A stretch of 64,000 nucleotides of DNA from Hymenobacter metallicola (GCF_004745645.1 NZ_SRMB01000001.1:1922001-1986000); one strand, 5' to 3'; positions 33,812 to 42,756 are shown, counted from the stretch's first letter. Numbers and translations are program-made. Notes: a model not told the origin generated them from the sequence alone.

Positions 33812-33875
33812 TTCTTTTTACCTAATATCAGACCCTTTAAGGCGTTATTCTACGGTCTAACCTTGCTGCCCCGCC

Positions 33876-34631
33876 ATGCTGCTCTATCCTGCTCGCCGCT
33901 ACCGCCGGCCCCTGCTGTTTCCGCCCGGCTTGCTGGCGCTGGGGTTTCTGTTGCTACTAGGGTGTCTGGCGTTGCGGCCTTGGCACCGGCAGTTAAAGCC
34001 ACGGTATTTTATACAGCTTACGTTGGTGCCCAAGCCAGTATCTGACTCTATTCTTTCCTTAGGGGGCCTTTCGCTGCTCCAGTCTTCTTCAGGGAAGAAT
34101 TTATTTCTTTACTCTCAACTGGCAGGTTTTCGCTCATGGCGGGATTTCACCTTTACTGGATCATCTGGGCAGGATGCTGCCACTATGCAACAGACACAGC
34201 AGGCTTTTGAAGCTATGTTGCCGGATTCATTGCACGCCCGTGGTATCCGCATCCGTTTTGAAGACCAGTCTACCTACGCTAGTATGGTTCGAATGCTGGA
34301 ATGGGCCAGGGCCGCTACACCCAAGTATCTGGTTGACTTTCACCACGAGCCAACTACTTTATATGCTTTTACCGAAGCCTACCGGCCACCTAATAGCTCG
34401 GACTTGAAACCACCCAATTGTTGCTTTTGCGACGAGAAAATAATCGATAAAATAATCTACTACCCATCACCACCTTCCTTCGAGGTCCAAATGCAAAACT
34501 GGCTTACGCGCTGGCAACAAGTCTGGAGTGAAGCTGTTACCTCCCCGAATTGGCAGCTACCAATCATATTCCTGCTGGGAATTATAGCCGTAAACTGCTG
34601 GAAAATAGCACGGCGGTGGCACACTGCGTAG
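33876..34631 (+). CDS. Hypothetical membrane protein with two transmembrane segments
   Basis: A 251-residue protein from the ATG at 33876. TM1 is at about residues 14-35 (PGLLALGFLLLLGCLALRPW) and TM2 at about 227-243 (LPIIFLLGIIAVNCWKIARR). The 190-residue central part is soluble, Ser/Arg/Tyr rich, with a Cys cluster KPPNCCFCDEK. A helix with YLVDFHHEPTTLYAFTEAYR is present. The base composition is lower in GC than its neighbours (about 50%), which may mean recent acquisition. No family recognised. Confidence 0.6.
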   Translation: MLLYPARRYRRPLLFPPGLLALGFLLLLGCLALRPWHRQLKPRYFIQLTLVPKPVSDSILSLGGLSLLQSSSGKNLFLYSQLAGFRSWRDFTFTGSSGQDAATMQQTQQAFEAMLPDSLHARGIRIRFEDQSTYASMVRMLEWARAATPKYLVDFHHEPTTLYAFTEAYRPPNSSDLKPPNCCFCDEKIIDKIIYYPSPPSFEVQMQNWLTRWQQVWSEAVTSPNWQLPIIFLLGIIAVNCWKIARRWHTA

Positions 34632-34668
34632 GTTTTGCGTGTTTTGTAGTCTGACCTAGCCGTACTGC

Positions 34669-35223
34669 ATGCCCGCCCTTTCCCCCGACCTGCGCAAAGC
34701 TCTCTTCAACTTACCCCAAAAGGAAAAAGACCAGCTCCTGGCCCGCCTCGTAGCCCAGGACCCCGTCCTGACCGAGCAGCTGGCCTTCCGCCTGCTCGAA
34801 GGCCCCGAGGCGCTGGAGGACCGTCGCGCCCAGCTCCGCACCCAAATTGACGACCCGGTGCGCGGCTACCACCAAACCCCCAACGATTTGCTGGTCATCG
34901 TACGCCAGCTCCAGGCCCGCATTGGCTACCACGCCAAGATTACGGAGGATGCCTTCGGAGAAGTCGAGCTGACCCTGCGCCTGCTCAACCGCATCTTTGA
35001 GCACCAGCCCCAGCTCGTAGCCAAGCTGCACGGCCCCACCCAGCCCCTGCTCCAGCACCTGGCCAAGCGCACCCACGACGCGCTGCGCCAAACTGAAAAG
35101 CTCCACGCCGACTACCACGTGGAGCTCAGCACTGCCATTCAGGAGTTGCTGCAGCGTTTGTGGCAATCGGGCGCGGCTCCCCTGGCCCGGGAGCTGGGTG
35201 TCCCCAAGTCATTCGGGGCGTAG
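34669..35223 (+). CDS. Hypothetical helical protein
   Basis: A 184-residue protein, all predicted helices (LSPDLRKALFNLPQKEKDQL, LARLVAQDPVLTEQLAFRLL, and a long HARIxx-like central helix). Leu, Gln, Glu and Arg dominate. There is no signal peptide or membrane segment. A repeat-like, TPR or ARM-type solenoid is possible but not certain. It ends with LARELGVPKSFGA and is followed by a hairpin. No family assignment made. Confidence 0.65.
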   Translation: MPALSPDLRKALFNLPQKEKDQLLARLVAQDPVLTEQLAFRLLEGPEALEDRRAQLRTQIDDPVRGYHQTPNDLLVIVRQLQARIGYHAKITEDAFGEVELTLRLLNRIFEHQPQLVAKLHGPTQPLLQHLAKRTHDALRQTEKLHADYHVELSTAIQELLQRLWQSGAAPLARELGVPKSFGA

Positions 35224-35300
35224 TTGTTGGGGCTGCCCTCCTGAGTGCAGCGCGGAGGAGAAACTTCCTCACCTGTTCCACCAAAGCTTGTTTCATAGTA

Positions 35301-35337
35301 GAAAGCCCTTTCTCGTAGCATACGGGAAAGGGCTTTC
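35301..35337. terminator. Hairpin between convergent genes
   Basis: GAAAGCCCTTTC (35301-35312) pairs with GAAAGGGCTTTC (35326-35337). It lies between the helical protein (plus) and the TonB-domain protein (minus) and could end either transcript. Confidence 0.7.
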
Positions 35338-35349
35338 CGGGTAAAAGCG

Positions 35350-35399
35350 GGACGACCTGCGCAGCGGACGGATTGCTTCGCGTTGCTCGCAAGGACACG
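35350..35399. repeat. Single copy of an intergenic repeat
   Basis: GCGCAGCGGACGGATTGCTT followed by CGCGTTGCTCGCAAGGACAC closely matches one arm of the repeat at 21050-21087 (GCGCAGAGGACGGATTGCTT, then CGTCCTGCGTCCTCGCAATG). Only one arm is present here. Confidence 0.7.
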
Positions 35400-35447
35400 G
35401 GTCGTTGAACGAAACCTCACCATTTTACTAGTTCACCAGCTCACTCC

Positions 35448-35903
35448 TTACTCCAGGGCCCGAAAGACGATGGGCAGCGTGTAGGCGACTTTCACAGGCT
35501 TGCCGCCAATTTTGCCGGGGTTCCACCAGGGCATGATGCGCACCAGCCGCAGGGCTTCCTCGTCGAGGCCGAAGCCCAGGCCTTTTACCACTTTGGGGTC
35601 GAGAATGTGGCCCTGCTCATCGATGACGAAGCTGACGTGGACCTTGCCGGAAGTACCACGGTTGAGAGCGGCGGCGGGATATTGAATTTTGGCCCGCAGA
35701 AACTTGGTGAAAGCCGCCTCACCGCCCGGGAAGCTGGGCAGTTCTTCGGCCATGTGGTATACCAGGGTAGCCGTGCTGGCGCCGGCCGCATCCGGGGCTT
35801 GGCTGCTGCCCGTGTCGGTGAGGGCCGCCGTGAGCTGGCTTTGGGCTGTGGCGCGGGTCGAGAAAACCAAAATGCATAAAAGCAGGGGTAGCAATCGGAG
35901 CAT
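35448..35903 (-). CDS. TonB C-terminal domain protein (energy transducer-like)
   Basis: A 151-residue protein with a signal peptide from the ATG at 35903 (MLRLLPLLLCILVFSTRATA). A Ser/Thr/Ala linker comes next, then a TonB_C domain: ELPSFPGGEAAFTKFLRAKI, QYPAAALNRGTSGKVHVSFV, IDEQGHILDPKVVKGLGFGL, EALRLVRIMPWWNPGKIGGK and PVKVAYTLPIVF. No N-terminal membrane anchor besides the signal peptide, and no proline-rich span, so it differs from classical TonB. Many Bacteroidota have such small periplasmic TonB-domain proteins, whose role is not settled. Confidence 0.88.
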   Translation of the reverse strand: MLRLLPLLLCILVFSTRATAQSQLTAALTDTGSSQAPDAAGASTATLVYHMAEELPSFPGGEAAFTKFLRAKIQYPAAALNRGTSGKVHVSFVIDEQGHILDPKVVKGLGFGLDEEALRLVRIMPWWNPGKIGGKPVKVAYTLPIVFRALE

Positions 35904-36091
35904 AGCGAGGAGCTTATCGAGCAGATATACAAAGCTATCCACTGCCAGAAGCTCCGCGGTAAAGCCTTCGTTATGCTTGTGTTGCCCTTGTGTTGGTAAC
36001 ATTGACAGTATCCTTTGCCGATGAAAAGCAGTACATTATTTCTACCGACTGCCCGGAGCTTTATTCACGCCTCTGTTTACCCCTTATCACC

Positions 36092-36397
36092 ATGTCGTAC
36101 ACCCCGCACCCCGAAAATATGCGCGTGCCTCAGCACCTGAGCGAAGCCGAGCTGCACCAGGCTCTGGAGGAACTGGATGCCAAGATTAAAACCCTGCGCA
36201 ACCGCGCCCACGCCACTACGGTCAACTCCGAAAACACCTACCACGAGCACATTGCGGCCCTGGAAGTAAAGCGCGCCAAGCTGGCCGACCTGGTGGGCCC
36301 GGCCGGCAAGGCGCCCACGGAGCGGCCTTCCAGCACCTGGGACGAAATTCGCCGCGGCATCGACACGCTGCGCGAAGACCTGCGTAATATCATTTAA
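36092..36397 (+). CDS. Hypothetical coiled-coil protein
   Basis: A 101-residue protein from the ATG at 36092 (MSYTPHPENMRVPQHLSEAE). It is one long amphipathic helix, LHQALEELDAKIKTLRNRAH then HIAALEVKRAKLADL, and ends with STWDEIRRGIDTLREDLRNI. No membrane segment or signal peptide. It ends 9 bp before the SmpA/OmlA-like lipoprotein gene and is probably co-transcribed with it. Function unknown. Confidence 0.72.
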   Translation: MSYTPHPENMRVPQHLSEAELHQALEELDAKIKTLRNRAHATTVNSENTYHEHIAALEVKRAKLADLVGPAGKAPTERPSSTWDEIRRGIDTLREDLRNII

Positions 36398-36406
36398 CCC
36401 GTTGCT

Positions 36407-36721
36407 ATGAGAATCTTTGTCCCGCTGCTGGCCCTGGCTGCCACTTTGCTCTTACCCGCCTGCACGGCTCAGGAAAGCTTTCAGAACGCGGAAAACTGCG
36501 TGAAAGTGAAAACTGGCATGACCGAGCAGCAGGTCCGCGGCATTATGGGCGCCCCCACTGGCGAAGACCTGGCCGGCACGACGGGCAAAACCTGGTCCTA
36601 CCAGTTTGGCAGCGCCACCGACACCCAGCCCATCCGGATTCAGTTCGACGCCGACGGCAAGGTGGCCTCGGCCACCTGCGCGCCCGAAGCCTCGGGTTCG
36701 GAACGGCCCACGGGCAACTAA
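36407..36721 (+). CDS. SmpA/OmlA (BamE-like) domain lipoprotein
   Basis: A 104-residue protein with a lipoprotein signal (MRIFVPLLALAATLLLPACT, LLPAC lipobox, Cys19). The mature part is a short SmpA/OmlA-type fold: VKTGMTEQQVRGIMGAPTGE (the GMT..QVR.IMG.P signature), then KTWSYQFGSATDTQPIRIQF, DADGKVAS and ATCAPEA. It belongs to the broad BamE-fold superfamily; whether it serves the Bam machine cannot be said. It is followed by a terminator. Confidence 0.85.
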   Translation: MRIFVPLLALAATLLLPACTAQESFQNAENCVKVKTGMTEQQVRGIMGAPTGEDLAGTTGKTWSYQFGSATDTQPIRIQFDADGKVASATCAPEASGSERPTGN

Positions 36722-36740
36722 CCCCGCCTTTTCTCGCTTT

Positions 36741-36785
36741 GCGCGGCCCCGACTCCGGAGTGAGTCGGGGCCGCGCTTGGTTTTG
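36741..36785 (+). terminator. Strong hairpin terminator
   Basis: GCGCGGCCCCGACT (36741-36754) pairs with AGTCGGGGCCGCGC (36763-36776), followed by TTGGTTTTG. It lies about 20 bp after the lipoprotein gene. Confidence 0.85.
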
Positions 36786-36916
36786 GGCGCTCCCATTCGG
36801 CCGGGTTAAAAGCAGATCAGCGCCCGAATTTACCGTTCGCCCAAAACTTGTTTCCCGCGGGCCGGGCTTGCGCTAGGTTTGAGCCATCATTCAGCCCTAA
36901 CCTAACCGCTACTCCG

Positions 36917-37861
36917 ATGAACCTGACCGCTACCCTCCGCCCCATCCTGGCCGCCCTGCTGCTGGCCGCTGCCCCGCTCACGACTGCCCTGGCCGCCCCC
37001 GCTCCGGCGGCTCTTCTGGCCCCCCCCGCCGACAACGCCCCGGCTCACCCCAGCTTCACGGTGAAAGTGGTGGGCAAAGGCCGGCCCATGCTGCTGATTC
37101 CGGGCCTGACCTGCCCCGGCGCCGTGTGGGACGAAACCCTGGCCCACTACCAAAAGCAGTACCAGTGCCACGTCGTGTCCTTGGCCGGCTTCGGAGGCCA
37201 GCCCGCGGCGGCCACTACCAGCGCCTTCCTGCAGGGCGTGCGCGACCAGCTGCTGACCTACATCAACACGCAAAAGCTTGACAAGCCCGTTGTGGTGGGC
37301 CACAGCCTGGGTGGTTTTATGGCCCTCTGGATGAGCGCCACCCAGCCCGAAGCCGTGGGGCCGCTGGTCATTGTCGATTCGCTGCCCTTTATGGCCGCCA
37401 TTCAGAATCCGAACCTGACGGCCGAAGCGGCCAAGCCCATGGCCGAAGGCATGCGCCAGCAGATGAGCAAGGGCAAAATGCCGATGGCCGCCCAGCGCCA
37501 GATGGTCAGCAGCCTGGTAACCGACTCGGCCCGGGTAACGCAGGTAGCCCGCTGGGGAGCGGCTTCCGACCCCGCCACCGTGGCCCAGGCCATGTACGAC
37601 ATGATGACCACCGACCTGCGCCAGGACGTGGCCCGCATTCAGCAGCCCACGCTGGTACTCGGGGCCTGGGCCGCCTACAAGCCGTACGGCTCGACCAAGG
37701 AAAGCACCCGGGCCATTTTCGCCCAGCAGTTTGCCAAGCTGCCTCAGCACCGCATCGAAATGTCGGAAGCCGGCCGCCACTTCCTGATGTACGACGATAG
37801 CCAGTGGTTTTTTGCCCAAACGGATGCCTTCCTGAAGCAGCACCCGGTAGCCCGCAAGTAG
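36917..37861 (+). CDS. Secreted alpha/beta hydrolase
   Basis: A 314-residue protein from the ATG at 36917 with a signal peptide (MNLTATLRPILAALLLAAAP). The hydrolase fold is plain: oxyanion-loop region PMLLIPGLTCPGAVWDETLA (about 57-77), nucleophile elbow VVVGHSLGGFMALWM with Ser130, and a C-terminal catalytic His in MSEAGRHFLMYDDSQWFFAQ. Catalytic Asp is probably in the VLGAWAAYKPYGS region before it, where the usual D is not obvious. The substrate (ester, amide or lactone) is unknown. Not in an obvious operon. Confidence 0.88.
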   Translation: MNLTATLRPILAALLLAAAPLTTALAAPAPAALLAPPADNAPAHPSFTVKVVGKGRPMLLIPGLTCPGAVWDETLAHYQKQYQCHVVSLAGFGGQPAAATTSAFLQGVRDQLLTYINTQKLDKPVVVGHSLGGFMALWMSATQPEAVGPLVIVDSLPFMAAIQNPNLTAEAAKPMAEGMRQQMSKGKMPMAAQRQMVSSLVTDSARVTQVARWGAASDPATVAQAMYDMMTTDLRQDVARIQQPTLVLGAWAAYKPYGSTKESTRAIFAQQFAKLPQHRIEMSEAGRHFLMYDDSQWFFAQTDAFLKQHPVARK

Positions 37862-37972
37862 GAATATTGCCCGGGGCGGCGCATTTTAGGCCTTTGCTTA
37901 GGCCCGGTACAGAATACGCCGCCCTATCTGGCTTTCCTTTTTACGTTCCACTATTCTTAAGTACCCACCCTG

Positions 37973-38557
37973 ATGTCTGCCCAACTTAACCTGGACGCGC
38001 TGCGCCTGGAACTATCGGTGAAAGCCAAAAATGGCCTCGACTTTATTGTGGCAGCCAGCCTGATCTGGTCGGCCATTACCCTGATCTGGATGCTGCCCAA
38101 CAGCCCCGGCCGCAACGGGCTGTTTACCTTCTGCCTGGGCGGGGTGATGCTCCCGATGGCCCTGCTGTTTTCCAAGGTTTTTCGCACTACCTGGACCATC
38201 AAGGACAACCCCATTCAGCCCCTGGGCCTGTGGCTCAACTTCGCCCAGCTCTTCTACTTCCCGATTCTGATTTTCATTTACAGCAAGTACCCCCAGTATT
38301 TTGTGATGACCTACGGCATTATTACCGGGGCCCACTTCTTTCCCTATGCCTGGTTTTACAACACGAAATCCTTCGCCGTTATGGCCGGCGTAATTGCCGT
38401 GGGCTGCCTGCTGCTGGGTACCCGCCTGCCCGTAGACAAGCTCTATTACATTCCCGGCTTTATCGTGGCCAGCCTGCTGGTGCTGGCCGGCTGGCTCTAC
38501 CTGGATTACCAGAAAAAGCGCCCTCACTACCCGGCCCTGGTAGCCGTAGCCGCTTAA
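37973..38557 (+). CDS. DUF7010-like multi-pass membrane protein
   Basis: A 194-residue protein with about six hydrophobic segments (for example FIVAASLIWSAITLIWMLPN, GLFTFCLGGVMLPMALLFSK and FPILIFIYSKYPQYFVMTYG). Short polar loops such as FRTTWTIKDNPIQPLGLWLN lie between them. The layout recalls the DUF7010 family of small bacterial membrane proteins, function unknown. It is directly upstream of a LytS-type kinase gene (45 bp), so it may belong to the same unit. Confidence 0.75.
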   Translation: MSAQLNLDALRLELSVKAKNGLDFIVAASLIWSAITLIWMLPNSPGRNGLFTFCLGGVMLPMALLFSKVFRTTWTIKDNPIQPLGLWLNFAQLFYFPILIFIYSKYPQYFVMTYGIITGAHFFPYAWFYNTKSFAVMAGVIAVGCLLLGTRLPVDKLYYIPGFIVASLLVLAGWLYLDYQKKRPHYPALVAVAA

Positions 38558-38602
38558 GGACTGCTCCGAAAACTCCCTCACTTCTCGTTGTCCCCGCTGC
38601 GT

Positions 38603-39685
38603 ATGCGCCCTTTTACCCGTCGTCGACTGTACTGGCTGCTGCAAGTCACCTGCTGGGGGCTGTACGCACTGCTGGGCATCACCATTTTCAAGGTGATGGG
38701 CCAGCTCACGGTGAATTACGCCCTGGCCCAGCTGTGCATCGTGGCCATCAACATCGGCGCCAGCCACCTGCTGCGGACTGTTATTCGGCGTGGGGGCTGG
38801 CTGCGGCTGCCGGTGCTGGCCGTGGTACCCCGCCTGCTGGTCGTCAACTTTCTGTTGTCGCTGGGCACGCAGGTGCTGATTTCGCTGATTATGATGTTTG
38901 TAGTGCACATCTTCACGCCCGCCCAGTTCAGCTGGACGGCGCTGCTGCTCTACACCCTCTACGGCAACTTCGTGTTCTGGCTCTGGGCCGTGCTCTATTT
39001 CGGCCTGCATTACCTCGACAGCTACAAGCGGGCCGAGGTCGACAAGTGGAAGCTGGCCGCGGCCGTGCACGAGGCCGAGATGCGCATGCTCAAGGCCCAG
39101 ATCAATCCGCACTTCATGTTCAATGGGCTCAACAACATCCGGGCCCTGGTGACGGAAAACCCCGCCCGGGCCCGCGACATGATAACCCACCTCTCGGATT
39201 TGCTGCGCTACTCCATTCAGCTCAACAGCACCGAGAAAGTGCCCCTGGCCCGGGAAGTGGAAATCGTGGAACACTACCTGGCCCTGGAGGCCATGCAGCT
39301 GGAAGAGCGCCTGGAGTATCGCCTAAGCATAGCCCCCGAGACCCGGGGCGTGCTCATTCCGCCCATGACCCTGCAGCTGCTGGTGGAAAACGCTATTAAA
39401 CACGGTATTGCGCCCCGCCCCGACGGTGGGCAGATTTCCCTCACGGCCACCCTCGACGGCGGCCAGCTGCGGGTAACGGTGCACAACACCGGCCACTACC
39501 AGCCCCGCCCCGGCCACGAGGGCGTGGGCCTGCGCAACGCCCGGGAGCGGCTGCAGCTGCTGTTTGGCAGCGCCGCCCACCTCAGCCTGCACAACGCCGC
39601 CGACACCGTCGTGGCCGAGCTGCGCCTACCCGCCGGGCCGCTACCCCAGCCGGCGCTTTCCCGGGGTGCCACCGCGGCGGCGTAG
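38603..39685 (+). CDS. LytS/YehU-type sensor histidine kinase
   Basis: A 360-residue kinase from the ATG at 38603. Four transmembrane segments fill the first 140 residues (the order in the class is 4TM-His_kinase). The His_kinase domain (PF06580) has the signature LKAQINPHFMFNGLNNIRAL with His170, followed by LLRYSIQLNSTEKVPLAREV. The ATPase part has LLVENAIKHGIAPRPDGG and GVGLRNARERLQLLFG. A LytTR response regulator gene starts 45 bp after it, the standard pair in Bacteroidota. Confidence 0.92.
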   Translation: MRPFTRRRLYWLLQVTCWGLYALLGITIFKVMGQLTVNYALAQLCIVAINIGASHLLRTVIRRGGWLRLPVLAVVPRLLVVNFLLSLGTQVLISLIMMFVVHIFTPAQFSWTALLLYTLYGNFVFWLWAVLYFGLHYLDSYKRAEVDKWKLAAAVHEAEMRMLKAQINPHFMFNGLNNIRALVTENPARARDMITHLSDLLRYSIQLNSTEKVPLAREVEIVEHYLALEAMQLEERLEYRLSIAPETRGVLIPPMTLQLLVENAIKHGIAPRPDGGQISLTATLDGGQLRVTVHNTGHYQPRPGHEGVGLRNARERLQLLFGSAAHLSLHNAADTVVAELRLPAGPLPQPALSRGATAAA

Positions 39686-39730
39686 GCACTCCCGGCCCCA
39701 CCTAGTTTCTTTGCCCGACTCCCGTTTCCG

Positions 39731-40468
39731 ATGAATGCTCTTCTGGTTGATGATTCCCGCCTGGCCCGCACCGAGCTGCGCCACTTGCTGCAGGCGTTTC
39801 CCGAGGTAACCATTGTGGGCGAAGCCCGGCACGCGGCCGAGGCCCGCCAGCACATTGAGCAGCTGCGCCCCGAACTGCTCTTCCTGGATATTCACATGCC
39901 CGGCGAAACCGGCTTCGAGCTGCTCGAATCCCTGGACGTGGCTCCGCAGGTTATCTTCACCACCGCCTACGACGAGTACGCGCTGCGGGCCTTCGAAGTC
40001 AATGCCCTGGACTATTTGCTCAAGCCCATCAGCGAGGCCCGCCTGGCTACGGCCCTGGAAAAAGCCCGGGCCCAGCACTTGGCTCCGGCCCTGGTGGCCC
40101 CGGCCGCAGCCGAGGAGCCGGCCCCGGCCCCGCTGAGTATGCAAGACCAGGTGTTTGTGAAGGACGGGGAGCGGTGCTGGTTTGTGCGCCTAGCCGATAT
40201 CAAGCTGTTTGAAATCAACGGCAGCTACACGCAAATCTACTTCGAGCAGCACCGCCCCCTGATTCCGCGGACCCTGCAGCACCTGGAGGCCCGCCTCGAC
40301 CCCAAAATTTTCTTCCGGGCCAACCGCCAGCAGATTATCAACCTGAAATGGATTGAGAACATCGAGCCCTGGTTTAGCAACACCCTGAAAATAAAGCTCC
40401 GGGAAGGGCCGGAAGTAGAGGTTTCGCGTAAGCAGTCCGTGCTTTTCCGGGAGTTGTTAAGCTTGTAA
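39731..40468 (+). CDS. LytTR-family response regulator
   Basis: A 245-residue regulator. The receiver (1-120) has the D6/D7-type pocket (LLVDDSRLA), phospho-acceptor Asp53 in LLFLDIHMPGETGFELL, and Lys in ALDYLLKPISEARL. A proline/alanine linker precedes the LytTR DNA-binding domain (about 140-245) with FVKDGERCWFVRLADIKLFE, INGSYTQIYF, FFRANRQQIINLKWIENIEP and VEVSRKQSVLFRELL. It pairs with the LytS-type kinase just upstream. Confidence 0.95.
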   Translation: MNALLVDDSRLARTELRHLLQAFPEVTIVGEARHAAEARQHIEQLRPELLFLDIHMPGETGFELLESLDVAPQVIFTTAYDEYALRAFEVNALDYLLKPISEARLATALEKARAQHLAPALVAPAAAEEPAPAPLSMQDQVFVKDGERCWFVRLADIKLFEINGSYTQIYFEQHRPLIPRTLQHLEARLDPKIFFRANRQQIINLKWIENIEPWFSNTLKIKLREGPEVEVSRKQSVLFRELLSL

Positions 40469-40608
40469 CCCGGGCTGCTTCAAGTGGTTACTGCGGCCCG
40501 ACAGACTCGGCAAGTTCTCCTCGATTTCGCATCCTTTCCCTCCCGGTAATAGTATACTAGAGAGCAAAAATCCAGCCCGGCCGAATGGGCTATTTACTTG
40601 CCTCTCCC

Positions 40609-40869
40609 ATGAAAAGACTGCTAAACATATTCGCGCTGAGCTTGCTAGTACTTGGCGCGTCCTGCTCCCAGGATACCGTAACCCAAGGTGGTGGCCCCAA
40701 GAAGTACAAGGCCTACAGTGAAACCACGCGTCGCAACAACGACAAGTCGAAGTTCAAGAAGCGCCGCAGCCCCGGTTTCGGCGTCGATTTGAATGCCCGC
40801 AACCCCTACAAGTCGGGCACGGTGCCCGCGCCGAAGGACTACAAGTTCGATAAGAACCCCGGCCGGTAA
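40609..40869 (+). CDS. Small basic lipoprotein
   Basis: An 86-residue protein starting at the ATG at 40609. Signal and lipobox are MKRLLNIFALSLLVLGASCS (Cys19). The mature chain is basic and disordered (Lys, Arg, Tyr, Asn rich; GGGPKKYKAYSETTRRNNDK, SKFKKRRSPGFGV). Such small charged lipoproteins are common in Hymenobacter but have no known role. It is followed by a strong hairpin shared with the convergent PaaN gene. Confidence 0.75.
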   Translation: MKRLLNIFALSLLVLGASCSQDTVTQGGGPKKYKAYSETTRRNNDKSKFKKRRSPGFGVDLNARNPYKSGTVPAPKDYKFDKNPGR

Positions 40870-40896
40870 GTCGGCCCCGACCGTACCTACTGCCCA

Positions 40897-40935
40897 CAAC
40901 AAGGCCCGCCGAAGTACTTTCGGCGGGCCTTGTTG
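40897..40935. terminator. Bidirectional terminator between convergent genes
   Basis: CAACAAGGCCCGCCGAAG (from 40897) pairs with CTTTCGGCGGGCCTTGTTG (to 40935), nearly perfect. It lies between the lipoprotein gene (plus) and paaN (minus), with A- and T-rich ends on both sides. Confidence 0.9.
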
Positions 40936-40946
40936 CTTCCAGCTAT

Positions 40947-42617
40947 TTACGCCTCCAGCGGCTCCCGGAAGCCGACCCAGGTGAAACGCTTGATGACAAA
41001 CTCCGGATTGGTAAAGGAAGCATTACCGGCGGGGTTGCCGCCCGTCACGTGGAAGTCGGAGAAGCCTGCGTTCTGGTTCACGTAGATGCCGCCGGTCAGG
41101 TTGAAGCTCACCGGCGTACCGGCCAGGCTCATTTCGTCCATAATCTGCTCTTTCACCTGCTCATCCGTGGTGTAGGCCCCGCAGCTGATGGCCCCGTACT
41201 CCCGGGCCAGCTGGGCGGCCAGCCGGATGCTTTCCTGGGTATCCTGAGTTTTGATAACCAGCATTATCGGCCCGAACAGCTCCTGGCAGTATTGCTCGAT
41301 GCGCGCGGCCTCCACCTCGTGAATGCTCGGCGAGCAGGTGCGGGCATTTTCGTACACCGGGTGAGGCACCGGGCCGTAGGGCAAAATGCTGCGGCCCCCA
41401 TCCAGGGTGAGCTGCTGCACCCGGGCGTAGGTGGCCGGGCTCTGAATGGCGCCCAGCACGTGCGGGCCCGCCTTGGGGTTGGTCGCCAGGCTGGTAACGG
41501 CTGCTGCCAGCTTCTGCACCACTTCCTCGTAGGGCACCTGCTCCTGGCCTACCCGCACGCCCGCGGCCGGGATAAAGAAGTTTTGCGGGGCCGTGCACAT
41601 CTGCCCCGAATACAGGCTCACGGAGAAAGCCAGGTTCTGGGCCACCTTATCCAAGTCGTCACAGGAATCGAGGATAACGGAGTTGACGCCGGTTTTCTCG
41701 GTAAACACGGTTTTGCCCTTCAGATTTTCCAGGTAGGTACCAAACTCCGAGCCCCCGGTGTAGTCAATCAGCTTTACCACGGGGCTTTCGGCCAGCTCCT
41801 TGGCAATCAGCCGGTCGTCGGCATCCACGGCTAGCTGGCAGATGTTGGGGTCCAGATCATAAGCGGCCAGCACTTTTTGCACTTCGGCCACCACGATGGC
41901 AATGGGCAGCACGGCTTTCGGGTGGGGCTTCACCAGCACGGGGTTGCCCGTTACCAGAGACGCAAAAAGGCCCGGCACCGAGTTCCAGGTGGGAAAGGTG
42001 GAGCAGCCAATAACCAGACTCACGCCCTTGGGCACGGCCCGCCAGGTTTTCATCAGGGCCAGATTGTACTTGCCCATGGGCTTTTCCCAGCGGGTTTCTT
42101 CCGGAAAGCGGGTTTGCTCTTCGTAGCCGGCCGCAATGGCCTCCAGGGCCCGGTCGGCGGCGTGGGGGCCGCTGGCTTGAAAGGCCATCATAAAGCCCTG
42201 CCCGGTGGTGTGCATCGTGGCGTAGGCAATTTCAAAAAACCGGTCCTTGATGCCGTCCAGGGCTTCGGTGAGCAGGGCGGCCCGTTGGGCGGGCTTGAGT
42301 TTGCGCCAGGGCTCGAAGCTGGCCTGGGCGCGGGTTAGCAGGGTTTCGGGCGAAAAAAACGGGTAGCGCACGCCCAGGGGCTGCTGCTCGTAGGGCGACT
42401 CCTCCTGCCCTACCCACTGCTCGGGGCCGGCTTGCAGGAGTTCGGTAAAGGGCTGGTTCCGCTGGCGCGCAAAGGCTTCGCGGCCCAGGCGGTCGGCATC
42501 GGCTCCGTAGATTTCCGGGGACGGATTTTCGGGAAATGCGGCAAAGAACGTGCGGCCGTGCAGGGCCCGAATGGCAGTATCGATGGTGTCTTGGTGGCGC
42601 TGGGTGGGCAAACTCAT
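40947..42617 (-). CDS. paaN: Phenylacetic acid degradation protein PaaN (aldehyde dehydrogenase family)
   Basis: A 556-residue protein; the ATG at 42617 (MSLPTQRHQDTIDTAIRALH) fits the family start, an upstream in-frame extension does not. It has the PaaN N-terminal region (GRTFFAAFPENPSPEIYGAD) and then an ALDH fold: VPKGVSLVIGCSTFPTWNSV, GNPVLVKPHPKAVLPIAIVV, VKLIDYTGGSEFGTYLENLK, and the catalytic Cys in SLYSGQMCTAPQNFFIPAAG. Proteins of this kind act in ring-opening of phenylacetate intermediates or as alternatives to PaaZ; activity here is inferred. No other paa genes are adjacent. Confidence 0.88.
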   Translation of the reverse strand: MSLPTQRHQDTIDTAIRALHGRTFFAAFPENPSPEIYGADADRLGREAFARQRNQPFTELLQAGPEQWVGQEESPYEQQPLGVRYPFFSPETLLTRAQASFEPWRKLKPAQRAALLTEALDGIKDRFFEIAYATMHTTGQGFMMAFQASGPHAADRALEAIAAGYEEQTRFPEETRWEKPMGKYNLALMKTWRAVPKGVSLVIGCSTFPTWNSVPGLFASLVTGNPVLVKPHPKAVLPIAIVVAEVQKVLAAYDLDPNICQLAVDADDRLIAKELAESPVVKLIDYTGGSEFGTYLENLKGKTVFTEKTGVNSVILDSCDDLDKVAQNLAFSVSLYSGQMCTAPQNFFIPAAGVRVGQEQVPYEEVVQKLAAAVTSLATNPKAGPHVLGAIQSPATYARVQQLTLDGGRSILPYGPVPHPVYENARTCSPSIHEVEAARIEQYCQELFGPIMLVIKTQDTQESIRLAAQLAREYGAISCGAYTTDEQVKEQIMDEMSLAGTPVSFNLTGGIYVNQNAGFSDFHVTGGNPAGNASFTNPEFVIKRFTWVGFREPLEA

Positions 42618-42756
42618 AACGGCTTGGGAAATAGGGCGAACGAAAGTTGGCGGGGAATTCGGAGGCGTTGGTCGAAAACTCGGGGCGCAGCTCAACAAGT
42701 ACGCCCCGGCAGGGCTAAATTTACGTATCGAACGACGAACCGTCGAATTCCGCTCT

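Noticed and set aside
38012..39274. 420-residue minus-strand open frame
   Set aside because: Antisense to the DUF7010-like and LytS genes; the translation is Gln/His/Gly-rich filler with no domain, whereas both plus-strand genes are clear.
42550..42756. N-terminal extension of the S8 peptidase overlapping paaN
   Set aside because: The signal peptide begins at 42757; the extension is antisense to the paaN start and is not protein-like.
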